7,365 nucleotides of DNA, taken from contig CATXWM010000059.1 in the NCBI GenBank assembly GCA_958403205.1, forward strand, positions 1-7,365, in the 5' to 3' direction. The stretch is from an uncultured Collinsella sp. GTDB lineage: Bacteria; Actinomycetota; Coriobacteriia; Coriobacteriales; Coriobacteriaceae. The notes under the pieces are model-generated. The model was given only the letters and a program-made list of their open reading frames with translations, did no database searches and was not told the origin of the DNA. Position numbers and translations under genes: made by a program. Below are positions 1-7,100 of the stretch, in pieces; the stretch's first letter is position 1; each line of letters begins with the position of its first letter.

Positions 1-18
1 CCGTACGCTTGAACTGAG

Positions 19-50
19 AAGGGGGAGGCCGCGAGGCCTCCCCCTTTTTT
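19..50 (+). terminator. Strong intrinsic terminator of the upstream gene
   Basis: A perfect 10-bp GC-rich stem (21-30 paired with 35-44) closes a GCGA tetraloop and is followed directly by six T residues (45-50). Two A residues before the stem can pair with the first Ts and lengthen it. This is a textbook Rho-independent terminator for transcription entering from the left. The T-run lies only on the + side, so it should act on + strand transcripts. The gene it serves is outside the window; stop codons occur in two frames at 10-12 and 15-17, but too little is left to identify a protein. It isolates the acpS operon from its upstream neighbour. Confidence 0.93.
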
Positions 51-64
51 GCGTTTACGGGCTT

Positions 65-94
65 TTGTCTCACATAGTAGCTGTGTTTTATAAC
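65..94 (+). promoter_or_regulatory. Candidate upstream promoter (P1)
   Basis: TTGTCT at 65-70 is a plausible -35 element. TATAAC at 89-94 matches the sigma-70-type -10 consensus at five of six positions, and the spacer is 18 bp. It lies after the upstream terminator and before acpS, where the operon promoter must be. It is one of two similar candidates; nothing in the sequence shows which is used. Confidence 0.4.
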
Positions 95-100
95 CCTCGT

Positions 101-130
101 TTGTCGCATCTTCTGTGAACGGGCTACAAT
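101..130 (+). promoter_or_regulatory. Candidate proximal promoter of the operon (P2)
   Basis: TTGTCG at 101-106 (-35) and TACAAT at 125-130 (-10, five of six consensus positions) are separated by 18 bp. Initiation would be expected near 137, giving a leader of roughly 20-25 nt before the acpS ATG at 160, just enough for the ribosome binding site. It has the same layout as P1 exactly 36 bp upstream. Confidence 0.5.
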
Positions 131-149
131 AACTTAGTCTGTGCGATAT

Positions 150-154
150 GGAGG
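150..154 (+). promoter_or_regulatory. Ribosome binding site that sets the acpS start
   Basis: GGAGG at 150-154 lies 5 nt before the ATG at 160. An in-frame ATG at 148 overlaps this Shine-Dalgarno sequence and has no purine-rich site of its own upstream. The start at 160 is therefore strongly preferred. Confidence 0.85.
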
Positions 155-159
155 TGAAC

Positions 160-699
160 ATGGCTGAAGCTGGTATCGGCGTTGATATCGTCGAGATTTC
201 CCGCATGAAATCAATTCTTGAAAAGACGCCGTCGTTTGCTCGGCGTGTGTTTACCGAAGAAGAGCGTGCGTATTGCGATGCATCATCGCGCCCCGCCGCT
301 CACTATGCGAGCCGCTTTGCTTCGCGCGAGGCGGTGCTTAAAGCTCTCGGCACGGGTTTTAGTCAAGGCGTGGGTCGCAAAGATGTTTCGGTAACGCGTG
401 ATAAACTCGGCAAACCGAAGGCGCTGCTTTCGGGTCGTGCTCTCGAGATCGCTCAAGAACTGGGTGTTGTTGAGGTCGCTCTTTCCATAACGCTTACAGG
501 AGACTTAGCCGTTGCGAATGCCATCGCGATTACCGAAGATGCTCGGCCTAAGCCAAAAGAGGAAAAGGTGAGCACTAAGAAACGCGTTGCGCAGACATTT
601 AAAGAGGCTCGCTCTGTTTTAGATGAGCTTGAGCAGCTGCAGAATTCAGCATTGACGGAGCACTTGGGCGATGCTTCGCAAGATACGCTAGGAGCATAG
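160..699 (+). CDS. acpS: Holo-[acyl-carrier-protein] synthase with C-terminal extension
   Basis: AcpS transfers the 4'-phosphopantetheine arm of coenzyme A to a serine of apo-ACP, activating it for fatty acid synthesis in the cytoplasm. The 179-residue protein opens with the family motif GVDIVEISR, whose Asp9 is the expected Mg2+ ligand. It continues with FTEEERAYC (31-39) and the second motif ASREAVLKALGTGF (54-67), whose Glu57 is the other metal ligand and Lys61 a conserved lysine. V-x-x-D-x-x-GKP-type residues follow at 78-86, and the core ends with SITLTGDLAVANAIAI (109-124). The family is usually about 120-130 residues. Here about 50 extra residues follow: a charged Pro/Lys/Glu stretch, then a probable amphipathic helix (about 141-164). 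The start at 160 is set by GGAGG at 150-154. It is the first gene of the operon, and its stop codon abuts the nnr start. The assignment of the core is secure; the role of the tail is unknown. Confidence 0.93.
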   Translation: MAEAGIGVDIVEISRMKSILEKTPSFARRVFTEEERAYCDASSRPAAHYASRFASREAVLKALGTGFSQGVGRKDVSVTRDKLGKPKALLSGRALEIAQELGVVEVALSITLTGDLAVANAIAITEDARPKPKEEKVSTKKRVAQTFKEARSVLDELEQLQNSALTEHLGDASQDTLGA

Positions 700-2316
700 A
701 TGAAACCGGTTTTGAGTACCGAGGAAGTCGTTCGTCTCGAGGATATCATCGAACGCGAAGGGACTTCGAAGGCCGAGCTTATGGAGCTAGCGGGTGAGTT
801 TGCCGCCAACGAGGTCTTGAAGCTCAATCCCGATCGGGTTCTCGTTCTGGTCGGTTTTGGTAATAATGGCGGCGACGGTTGGGTTGCCGCCGATATCCTG
901 AGCCATAAGGGCGTGGACGTCGATATCGTTTCTCCGGTTGAGCCGGATGAGATTCCTGCTGCTCTGGCACGTCATGTTGCTCGTCGTACTGCCGGCCGCG
1001 ATGTGCACGTTTGCGTTGGCCCCTCGCGTGACGAACTCGAGGTTTTGATCGATAAGGCCGATGTTGTTGTCGATGCCATTTTTGGTACCGGTTTTCACGG
1101 GAATCTGCGTGCGCCGTTCTCCATCTGGATTCCTACGGTCAATGAATGCGCCGATTGTGTCGTATCCATTGATGTCCCCTCGGGCCTGAATGCCGAGACG
1201 GGCGTTGTTGATGACGACTGCATTCGTGCCGAACATACGGTGACGATGATTGCGCCCAAGATTGGTCTGTATAGCGCTGATGGCCCTGAGTATGCTGGCG
1301 ATTTGATCTGCGGCAATCTTTACGACCGTCTTGACGAGGTCATCGATGATGTCGACCACGCCGCCGAGATTGTCGAGCCCGGTGACTTAGTTGATTACTT
1401 TGCTCCACTACCTACGAATATCGATAAGTATTCCCGTGGCTCTGTGCTTATTGTCGCCGGATCTGCGCAATATCCTGGTGCTGCCATTATGGCGGCCAAG
1501 TCTGCAGCTCGCGCGGGTGCTGGTTACGTGGCAGTTGCGGCTCCTGACGCCTGCGCCAATCTTATTCGCATGGCACTTCCTTCGATTCCCGTCTTTGCTA
1601 TTCCGTCTGATTCCCGCGGCTCCTTTGGCGCCGCTGCGCGCATGACGGTGTGCGAGATTGCAAAGAAGTACAGCTGCGTACTGTGCGGTCCTGGTATGAC
1701 GACATCTGCCGGCGCTATGCAGGTGGTTTCGGGCTTGCTCGAGCTTGATGTGCCGCTTATTTTGGACGCCGATGCACTCAACTGCCTTGCTAAGATTGCC
1801 ATTGACGGTATTGATAGTAACCCCGAGATGTATCGTCGCGAGCAGCCGTTGGTTATGACGCCGCACTATCGTGAGCTTTCGCGTCTGGTTGCCGGTGACG
1901 AGGTGAACGACCTTGGTACCGCGATTGCAGCCGCGCAGAAGGTTGTCTGGGCTGCAGGCTCCGACAATCTGGTGGTCATTGCCAAGGGGCCGACGACGGC
2001 TATCTGTGGCGTTGAGCGTGTGCTGCTGCCACTTTCGGGTCCGGCTTCTCTGGCAACTGCCGGTTCGGGTGATGTTCTCGCGGGTATTTTGGCCGGCACG
2101 CTTGCCACCATGCGCGACGAGATGGATCGTTGGGAGTTGCTGTATTCGTACGCCGTCGCACTTCACAGCTACGCCGGTTTTGCCGCGGCGACGGAGTATG
2201 GTGAGAAGAGCGTTATCGCGACCGATCTTATCGACTTGATTGGTCCTGCCATGGAGCTGGCAGCAAAGGATGCGCTCGAAGATCTGGGAATCATGGACGA
2301 AGGGTCGGATGACTAA
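700..2316 (+). CDS. nnr: Bifunctional NAD(P)H-hydrate epimerase / ADP-dependent NAD(P)H-hydrate dehydratase
   Basis: This enzyme repairs hydrated NADH and NADPH (NADHX/NADPHX). The N-terminal YjeF_N domain interconverts the R and S epimers, and the C-terminal ribokinase-like domain dehydrates the S form using ADP. The 538-residue protein has both domains. In the epimerase half (about 1-215), GNNGGDG (54-60), DAIFGTG (125-131) and DVPSG (158-162) are visible. In the dehydratase half (about 235-520), KYSRG (243-247), GPGM (330-333), DADALN (356-361), TPHYRE (387-392), an AKG segment (428-430) and AGSGDVLAG (454-462) with the likely catalytic Asp458 are visible. The length fits the fused bacterial form. 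AGGAG at 690-694 lies 5 nt before the ATG, which directly follows the acpS stop, so translation is probably coupled. All expected motifs are intact. Confidence 0.95.
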   Translation: MKPVLSTEEVVRLEDIIEREGTSKAELMELAGEFAANEVLKLNPDRVLVLVGFGNNGGDGWVAADILSHKGVDVDIVSPVEPDEIPAALARHVARRTAGRDVHVCVGPSRDELEVLIDKADVVVDAIFGTGFHGNLRAPFSIWIPTVNECADCVVSIDVPSGLNAETGVVDDDCIRAEHTVTMIAPKIGLYSADGPEYAGDLICGNLYDRLDEVIDDVDHAAEIVEPGDLVDYFAPLPTNIDKYSRGSVLIVAGSAQYPGAAIMAAKSAARAGAGYVAVAAPDACANLIRMALPSIPVFAIPSDSRGSFGAAARMTVCEIAKKYSCVLCGPGMTTSAGAMQVVSGLLELDVPLILDADALNCLAKIAIDGIDSNPEMYRREQPLVMTPHYRELSRLVAGDEVNDLGTAIAAAQKVVWAAGSDNLVVIAKGPTTAICGVERVLLPLSGPASLATAGSGDVLAGILAGTLATMRDEMDRWELLYSYAVALHSYAGFAAATEYGEKSVIATDLIDLIGPAMELAAKDALEDLGIMDEGSDD

Positions 2317-2318
2317 TC

Positions 2319-3464
2319 ATGAATAAAGCCGATTTGACGCGCTGGTCCTGGGTCGAGATCGACCGCGGGGCGCTCCGTCGCAACACGAGGGCCTATAAGA
2401 ACTTGTTGAATCCACGTCAGCGCTTGTGTTGCGTGGTCAAGGCCGATGCTTATGGTCATGGAGCTGTTGAGTGCGCCAAGATCATGTATTCGGCTGGTGC
2501 CGACATGTTTGCCGTGGCGACGGTTAACGAGGGCGTTGAGCTCCGACAGGGCGGGATTACGAAGCCCATCCTCATCCTAAGCGAGCCGCCTATCGAGGCC
2601 ATTCCGACGTTGCTCGAGTTTGATATCATGCCTTCGGTCTATACGTCTGACTTTGCTCTTGCGTATGGCGAATGCGCCGTCGCGGCGGGCAAAGTGGGCA
2701 AGTATCATCTCGCCATCGAGACGGGCATGAATCGTATCGGCGTTCACTACACGCAGGTGCTCGACTTTGTCCGCGGTATAAATTTCCATCGCGGTATTCA
2801 GTGCGACGGCGTATTTACGCACTTCGCCACGGCCGATGAACCTTCGGGCTGGGACTACAAGCTGCAGTGTCAGCGCTTTACCGAGGCCGTTCAGGCCATT
2901 AAGGATGCGGGTTTTGAGTGCGGTATCGTGCACTGCGCCAACACGCCGTCCTCGATGCTCGACCCCTCGATGCATTTTGATATGATCCGCGCCGGCGTTG
3001 GCTTGTATGGCATGCAGCCGTGCGAGCTGAGTGGCCGCGTGATGCAGCTTGATCCCGTTATGAGCGTCCATGCGCGTGTGACGCGCGTGGCACACCCTGC
3101 GATGGGTGAGGGCGTGGGCTACGGTTTTACCTACCGCGTACCGCGTACGCGCGTTCAGATCTGCACGCTGCCGATCGGTTATGCCGATGGCCTATCGCGT
3201 ACGCTTTCCAATCATATGGATGTGCTGTATCGCGGCGAGCGCGTGCATCAGGTTGGCAATATCTGCATGGACCAGTTTATGGTCGCCATTCAGTCCAACC
3301 CGGCACACGAGATTCCCGAGGCCGAGTATGGTGACGAGATGATCATTGTCGGCCGCGATGGCGATGCCGAGATCACTATGGACGAGATGGCCCGACTGCG
3401 CGGAACGATTAACTACGAGGTCGCCTGCGGTTTTGGCATGCGTCTCGACAAGGTCTACGTGTAG
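2319..3464 (+). CDS. alr: Alanine racemase
   Basis: Alr is a PLP enzyme that converts L-alanine to D-alanine for peptidoglycan precursors. The 381-residue length is typical of the family. The PLP lysine is Lys41 in VVKADAYGHG (39-48). The opposite catalytic base should be Tyr268 in GVGYGFTYR (265-273). Other family signatures are GMNRIGV (136-142), the IRAGVGLYG segment with Arg224 facing the pyridine nitrogen, GNICMDQ (313-319) and the late INYE (364-367). The fold is an N-terminal TIM barrel followed by a beta domain. The ATG lies 2 bp after the nnr stop. The only Shine-Dalgarno-like sequence, AGGG at 2301-2304, is 14 nt away, so initiation probably depends on ribosomes terminating at nnr. 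A link between alr, nnr and the tsa genes is known from other Actinomycetota such as mycobacteria. Confidence 0.96.
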   Translation: MNKADLTRWSWVEIDRGALRRNTRAYKNLLNPRQRLCCVVKADAYGHGAVECAKIMYSAGADMFAVATVNEGVELRQGGITKPILILSEPPIEAIPTLLEFDIMPSVYTSDFALAYGECAVAAGKVGKYHLAIETGMNRIGVHYTQVLDFVRGINFHRGIQCDGVFTHFATADEPSGWDYKLQCQRFTEAVQAIKDAGFECGIVHCANTPSSMLDPSMHFDMIRAGVGLYGMQPCELSGRVMQLDPVMSVHARVTRVAHPAMGEGVGYGFTYRVPRTRVQICTLPIGYADGLSRTLSNHMDVLYRGERVHQVGNICMDQFMVAIQSNPAHEIPEAEYGDEMIIVGRDGDAEITMDEMARLRGTINYEVACGFGMRLDKVYV

Positions 3465-3472
3465 GAGCCGCT

Positions 3473-4093
3473 ATGGGCGTCATGCACATCCCGGGCCATA
3501 CCCATCAGGCGCCGCGTGAGGTCGCACTAGAGGAGATCGAGGCCGTTCTGGGCGATTGTCACCTCTGCCAGCTCTACCAGTCGCGTCACAATATCGTGTT
3601 TGGCGTGGGAAATCCCCGCGCTCGCGTGATGTTTATTGGCGAGGCACCGGGCCGCAATGAGGATTTGCAGGGCGAACCCTTTGTGGGGGCGGCAGGCGAG
3701 GACCTCAACGGCATTTTGTCCCTGGCGGGTCTTAAACGCGAAGACGTCTACATTGCCAATGTGCTTAAGTGCCGCCCGCCGGGAAACCGCAATCCGCGCC
3801 CCGAGGAAGTGCTGGCTTGCTCGCCGTTTTTGCGTGAGCAGATTCGTAGCATCTGGCCCGATATCATCGTGACGCTCGGCAACCCCGCGACGCACTTTGT
3901 GCTTAAGACCGAGATTGGCATTACTAAGCTGCGCGGTAGGTTCCACCAGATGGGGCATTTTGTAGTAATGCCCACGTTCCATCCGGCAGCAGCGCTGCGC
4001 AATCCGGCGTGGCAGGAGCTGTTGGAGGAAGACTTTAAGATGCTGGGCGACTATCTGGAGCGACATCCCGCACCAGAGGACGCCTCGGAATAA
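3473..4093 (+). CDS. Family 4 (Fe-S) uracil-DNA glycosylase
   Basis: This enzyme excises uracil, mostly from cytosine deamination or dUTP incorporation, to start base excision repair. The 206-residue length suits family 4 (UDGa type). Cys29 and Cys32 (CHLC), Cys100 (VLKCRPPGNRNPRPEE) and Cys116 are the four expected 4Fe-4S ligands. Motif A is GEAPGRNED (56-64), followed by EPFVGAAGEDL (68-78). The catalytic-pocket motif near the C-terminus is TFHPAAALR (168-176), with His170. This set separates it from family 1 (Ung), which lacks the cluster, and fits family 4 better than family 5. AGGAG at 3463-3467 overlaps the alr stop codon and lies 5 nt before the ATG, so the gene is coupled to alr. A second ATG at 3482 has no comparable ribosome binding site. 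It is the odd member of the operon by function. Confidence 0.93.
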   Translation: MGVMHIPGHTHQAPREVALEEIEAVLGDCHLCQLYQSRHNIVFGVGNPRARVMFIGEAPGRNEDLQGEPFVGAAGEDLNGILSLAGLKREDVYIANVLKCRPPGNRNPRPEEVLACSPFLREQIRSIWPDIIVTLGNPATHFVLKTEIGITKLRGRFHQMGHFVVMPTFHPAAALRNPAWQELLEEDFKMLGDYLERHPAPEDASE

Positions 4094-4105
4094 TAAGGAG
4101 CATAT

Positions 4106-4612
4106 ATGTCCCTGGAGCGCCTGGGGGTAGGTACTTACAAAACGACTTGCGCTGCCGATACGGAGTACTTTGGCGAGCTAATTGCACCGTGCCTTGAGGA
4201 CGGCGATGTGCTCATCCTGACCGGCGGCCTGGGAGTGGGCAAAACTCACTTTACCAAGGGCGTCTCGCGCGGGCTGGGCGATGAGCATATGGTTACGAGC
4301 CCTACGTTTGCGCTCATGGCCGTTCACGATCAAGGTCGTATTCCGCTGTTTCACTTTGATCTATACCGCCTGGAGCATGCCTACGAGCTCGAGGATACGG
4401 GCATTTTCGATGTGCTGGGCTATGAGGGTGCTTGCCTGCTGGAATGGGGCGAACAATTCCAGGACGAGCTGACGGATGAGTATCTTTCGGTGACGCTCAA
4501 GCGTGATGAGGGCGACAGCGATGTGCGAACGATAACGCTTGAGGCGCACGGTGACCGCGCAATGGAGCTTTCCCATTTGATTGATAAGGCTGTACAAGAT
4601 GAGCTTGCATAA
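4106..4612 (+). CDS. tsaE: tRNA threonylcarbamoyladenosine biosynthesis ATPase TsaE
   Basis: TsaE is the small P-loop ATPase that binds the TsaB-TsaD dimer and resets it after each round of t6A37 formation. The 168-residue protein carries a Walker A motif GGLGVGKTHF (40-49), the switch-like SPTFAL (65-70), HFDLYRL (83-89) and the late EWGE (113-116), all typical of the family. Length is near the family norm, with an acidic, helical C-terminal end. AAGGAG at 4095-4100 lies 5 nt before the ATG, after two consecutive TAA codons that end the glycosylase gene. Its last 14 bp overlap the start of the next gene, which encodes its partners. This arrangement favours balanced synthesis of the complex. 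Confidence 0.95.
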   Translation: MSLERLGVGTYKTTCAADTEYFGELIAPCLEDGDVLILTGGLGVGKTHFTKGVSRGLGDEHMVTSPTFALMAVHDQGRIPLFHFDLYRLEHAYELEDTGIFDVLGYEGACLLEWGEQFQDELTDEYLSVTLKRDEGDSDVRTITLEAHGDRAMELSHLIDKAVQDELA

Positions 4613-6983
4613 CGACAACGCGCTGGTGGTGGCGCTCGATACCTCGACCGACATGCTTGCCTGCGCGGCAAGCTGGATTGATGGGCAGACGGGCGAGACG
4701 AAGCTCGTGAGTGGCGACCACATGTGTCGCCGTCACGCAAACGTTGAGCTCGTGAATACCGTTGATGGCGTGCTGGCTCAAGCCGGTCTGGATCGCAGCG
4801 ATGTTGGTTGCTACGTGGTCGGCCGCGGCCCGGGGTCGTTTACGGGTGTGCGCATCGGCATCTCCACTGCCAAGGGCCTCGCGCGCGGTGCCAATGTTCC
4901 GCTGCTGGGCGTGTCGACGCTCGACGCTTGCGCTTGGACGGCGTGGAAGGCTGGCGTGCGCGGCAAGCTTGGTATCTTGGCCGATGCTATGCGCGGTGAG
5001 GTATATCCGGCGCTGTATATGCTGGTCGATGAGGGTCTCGAGCGTCAATTTGAGCGCGAACACGTGGTCAAGGCCGCCGTGGCGCTCGATGAGTGGCGCC
5101 AAGCAGCGGACTGGGACCAGGTTCAGCTGACCGGTGACGGTCTCGTGCGCTATGGCAAGCTGCTGGGTGAGGACGAGACCGCCCGCTGCGTGGAGCGCGA
5201 CCTGTGGTGGCCTTCGGGCGAGGGCTTGCTGCTCGCGCACGCTGCGGGTGACGGCGATCCGGCCCGCGTCCTGCCGATTTACACGCGCCTTTCGGATGCC
5301 GAGGAAAACGAGCGCAAGCGTCTTGGTCTTGCCGAGAGTGCGCAGAGCGAAATTACGGGTGTTGCCGATGAGCTCGCCGGTCGTCATCTGCAGTTCCGCC
5401 CCATGGGCGCGGCGGATGCCGAGGGCGCGAGCGCGCTGGAGGCTGCCTGCTTTGAAGGTGCCGGACACGAGGCGTGGACGCCGGGCATGTTCCTGTCCGA
5501 ACTGGGCGAGGACGTTGCTGCGCCGCGTAGTTGGTGGGTGGCACACGACGACGGCAAGCTGCTGGGCCTTGCCGGCGGTATGGTCGTGGACGGTGATGTG
5601 CAGATTCTGGATGTCGCCGTCGACCCGGCACATCGCCGCGAGGGCATTGCCCGCAAGCTGCTGTCGCACGTGAGCTATGATGCCCAGATGCTCGGCTGCA
5701 CCACGGCTTCGCTCGAGGTCGAGGACGGTAACGAGGGAGCGATCGCGCTTTATAACGCTCTGGGCTTTACCGAGGCTGGCCGTCGCCGCGGTTACTACGG
5801 TGTTGGCAAAGATGCCATCGTCATGACGGCGCCGCTGCCCTTGGTGCTCCCGGTCGACAACGCTTCGCCCGAGCCGACGGCGGCTGAGCAGCGTGTATGG
5901 CCGCTGCCTGCGCCCGAGCGAACCGTTGAGGAGCGCGCTGAAATTGAGCGCCGTCGCCTAGTGCTCGCTATCGAGAGTTCCTGCGACGAGACGGCCGTGG
6001 CGATTATCGATGCGGATGGCAATATGCTGGCCAACCAGGTGTCGACACAGATTGATTTTCACGCCCGCTTTGGCGGCGTGGTGCCCGAGATCGCCTCGCG
6101 CAAACACGTTGAGGTGATTGTGAGTGTCGTGGATGCGGCGCTCGAGGATGCCGCAGCATCGCTTGGTCTTGAGGGTGGAGCCATTGCCCCCAGCGAGCTT
6201 GCCGCCGTGGGCGTGACACAGGGTCCGGGCCTGGTGGGCGCTCTCGTGGTGGGCGTTGCCTTTGCCAAAGGCTTTGCCTACGCTGCCGGTAAGCCGCTCG
6301 TATGCGTCAACCATCTGGAGGGGCACCTGTTTGCCAACTTGCTGGCGCAGCCCGACCTCAAGCCGCCGTTCATCTTCACGCTTGTCTCGGGCGGGCACAC
6401 CATGCTCGTGCACGTAAAGGCATGGGGCGACTACGAGGTGCTCGGTGAGACGCTCGACGACGCCGTGGGCGAGGCCTTCGACAAGGTGGCCAAGGCGTTG
6501 GGCCTGGGCTATCCCGGTGGCCCCATCATTTCCAAGCTGGCCGAGACGGGCAATCCCCGCGCGATTGATTTCCCCCGTGCGCTTAACAGCAGGGGAGACT
6601 ATCGTTTCTCGCTTTCGGGTCTTAAAACGGCCGTGACGCTCTACATCGAGCAGGAGACCAAGGCCGGGCGCACGATTCACCTGCCCGATCTGGCGGCTTC
6701 GTTTGAGGCGGCTGTCTTTGACGTGCAGTACAAGAAGGCCAAAAACGCATTGCACGCTACCGGATGTAAGGAATACTGCATCGGCGGCGGCGTCTCGGCC
6801 AACCCGCATCTGCGCGAGATGATGATCAAGAAGCTTGGGCGTCAGGGGATTCGCGTAACGGTGCCGCCCTTGTCTGCCTGTACCGATAACGCCGCCATGA
6901 TCGCGGAGGTCGCTCGCCGTAAATTCGACCGAGGCGAAATCTCGCCGTTCGATGTCGACGCCGATCCGAACATGACGCTGTAG
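4599..6983 (+). CDS. Trifunctional fusion TsaB-RimI-TsaD (t6A synthesis and protein N-acetylation)
   Basis: One 794-residue chain joins three proteins that are usually separate. Residues about 1-245 are TsaB, the non-catalytic dimer partner: VALDTSTDMLACA (11-23), GRGPGSFTGVRIG (75-87), LPIYTR (225-230). Residues about 263-412 are a GNAT acetyltransferase of RimI type, which acetylates the N-terminal alanine of ribosomal protein S18. Its acetyl-CoA loop is RREGIA (346-351), and Glu373 and Tyr385 match the catalytic Glu/Tyr of E. coli RimI. A Pro/Glu/Arg-rich linker (about 413-452) leads to TsaD (about 453-794), the threonylcarbamoyl transferase: AIESSCDETA (457-466), ASRKHVE (499-505), metal ligands His572, His576 and Asp763, SGGHT (597-601), GGGVSANPHLR (729-739). 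The ATG at 4599 is preferred because AAGG (4586-4589) lies 9 nt before it; the frame remains open back to a TTG at 4581. All active-site residues are intact, so this looks like a working fusion, not an assembly error. It is the last gene of the operon. Confidence 0.94.
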   Translation: MSLHNDNALVVALDTSTDMLACAASWIDGQTGETKLVSGDHMCRRHANVELVNTVDGVLAQAGLDRSDVGCYVVGRGPGSFTGVRIGISTAKGLARGANVPLLGVSTLDACAWTAWKAGVRGKLGILADAMRGEVYPALYMLVDEGLERQFEREHVVKAAVALDEWRQAADWDQVQLTGDGLVRYGKLLGEDETARCVERDLWWPSGEGLLLAHAAGDGDPARVLPIYTRLSDAEENERKRLGLAESAQSEITGVADELAGRHLQFRPMGAADAEGASALEAACFEGAGHEAWTPGMFLSELGEDVAAPRSWWVAHDDGKLLGLAGGMVVDGDVQILDVAVDPAHRREGIARKLLSHVSYDAQMLGCTTASLEVEDGNEGAIALYNALGFTEAGRRRGYYGVGKDAIVMTAPLPLVLPVDNASPEPTAAEQRVWPLPAPERTVEERAEIERRRLVLAIESSCDETAVAIIDADGNMLANQVSTQIDFHARFGGVVPEIASRKHVEVIVSVVDAALEDAAASLGLEGGAIAPSELAAVGVTQGPGLVGALVVGVAFAKGFAYAAGKPLVCVNHLEGHLFANLLAQPDLKPPFIFTLVSGGHTMLVHVKAWGDYEVLGETLDDAVGEAFDKVAKALGLGYPGGPIISKLAETGNPRAIDFPRALNSRGDYRFSLSGLKTAVTLYIEQETKAGRTIHLPDLAASFEAAVFDVQYKKAKNALHATGCKEYCIGGGVSANPHLREMMIKKLGRQGIRVTVPPLSACTDNAAMIAEVARRKFDRGEISPFDVDADPNMTL

Positions 6984-7045
6984 CTGGTACGGCGCGGTCC
7001 CCGGACGGAGGGGCCGGATATAAGGTTTCCTGCTCTACAGTCCTG

Positions 7046-7100
7046 CGCAAGACGAAGGCCACATTAAGTGGCCTTCTTTGCGTGCGGAACTCGCGATAAA
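7046..7100 (+). repeat. 55-bp hairpin repeat element, copy 1
   Basis: The layout is an 8-nt conserved head CGCAAGAC (7046-7053), a 9-nt stem arm (7054-7062), the loop ATTAA (7063-7067), the other arm (7068-7076), and a 24-nt conserved tail (7077-7100). CGCAA in the head can also pair with TTGCG in the tail (7078-7082), extending the hairpin across a small internal loop. Copy 2, in reverse orientation, is identical at all 37 non-stem positions, and the stem keeps its pairing through four compensated base-pair changes. Confidence 0.93.
7054..7079 (+). terminator. Probable terminator of the acpS-tsaD operon
   Basis: A perfect 9-bp stem (7054-7062 with 7068-7076) closes the 5-nt loop ATTAA, and a short TTT run (7077-7079) follows. 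It lies about 70 bp after the last stop codon of the operon, where a terminator is expected. The T-run is short compared with the six Ts at the left end of the window, so termination may be partial. The hairpin is also the variable stem of the 55-bp repeat, so termination may not be its only role. Confidence 0.55.

Noticed and set aside
148..159. ATG at 148 as the acpS start
   Set aside because: It overlaps the GGAGG at 150-154 and has no Shine-Dalgarno sequence upstream. The ATG at 160 has ideal spacing and gives the usual short N-terminus before GVDIVE.
453..827. Minus-strand Ser-rich frame of 124 codons opposite the acpS-nnr junction
   Set aside because: It is antisense to two well-supported genes; serine-rich low complexity is typical of the complement of Glu/Ala-rich coding DNA.
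1408..2166. Minus-strand open frame of 252 codons opposite nnr
   Set aside because: It is antisense to the motif-complete dehydratase domain and has no recognisable motif of its own.
4581..4598. TTG at 4581 as the start of the TsaB-RimI-TsaD fusion
   Set aside because: The ATG at 4599 has AAGG 9 nt upstream and starts directly before the conserved VALDTST strand. The TTG would lengthen the overlap with tsaE and adds residues unlike the family.
4497..5669. Long minus-strand open frame of 390 codons opposite the tsaE and tsaB-rimI coding region
   Set aside because: It lies wholly antisense to genes with intact family motifs. No conserved domain is visible, and long antisense frames are common in GC-rich coding DNA.
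5958..6809. Minus-strand open frame of 283 codons opposite TsaD
   Set aside because: It is antisense to a domain with all metal ligands and signature motifs in place. Its residue composition is His- and Arg-rich, typical of a shadow frame.
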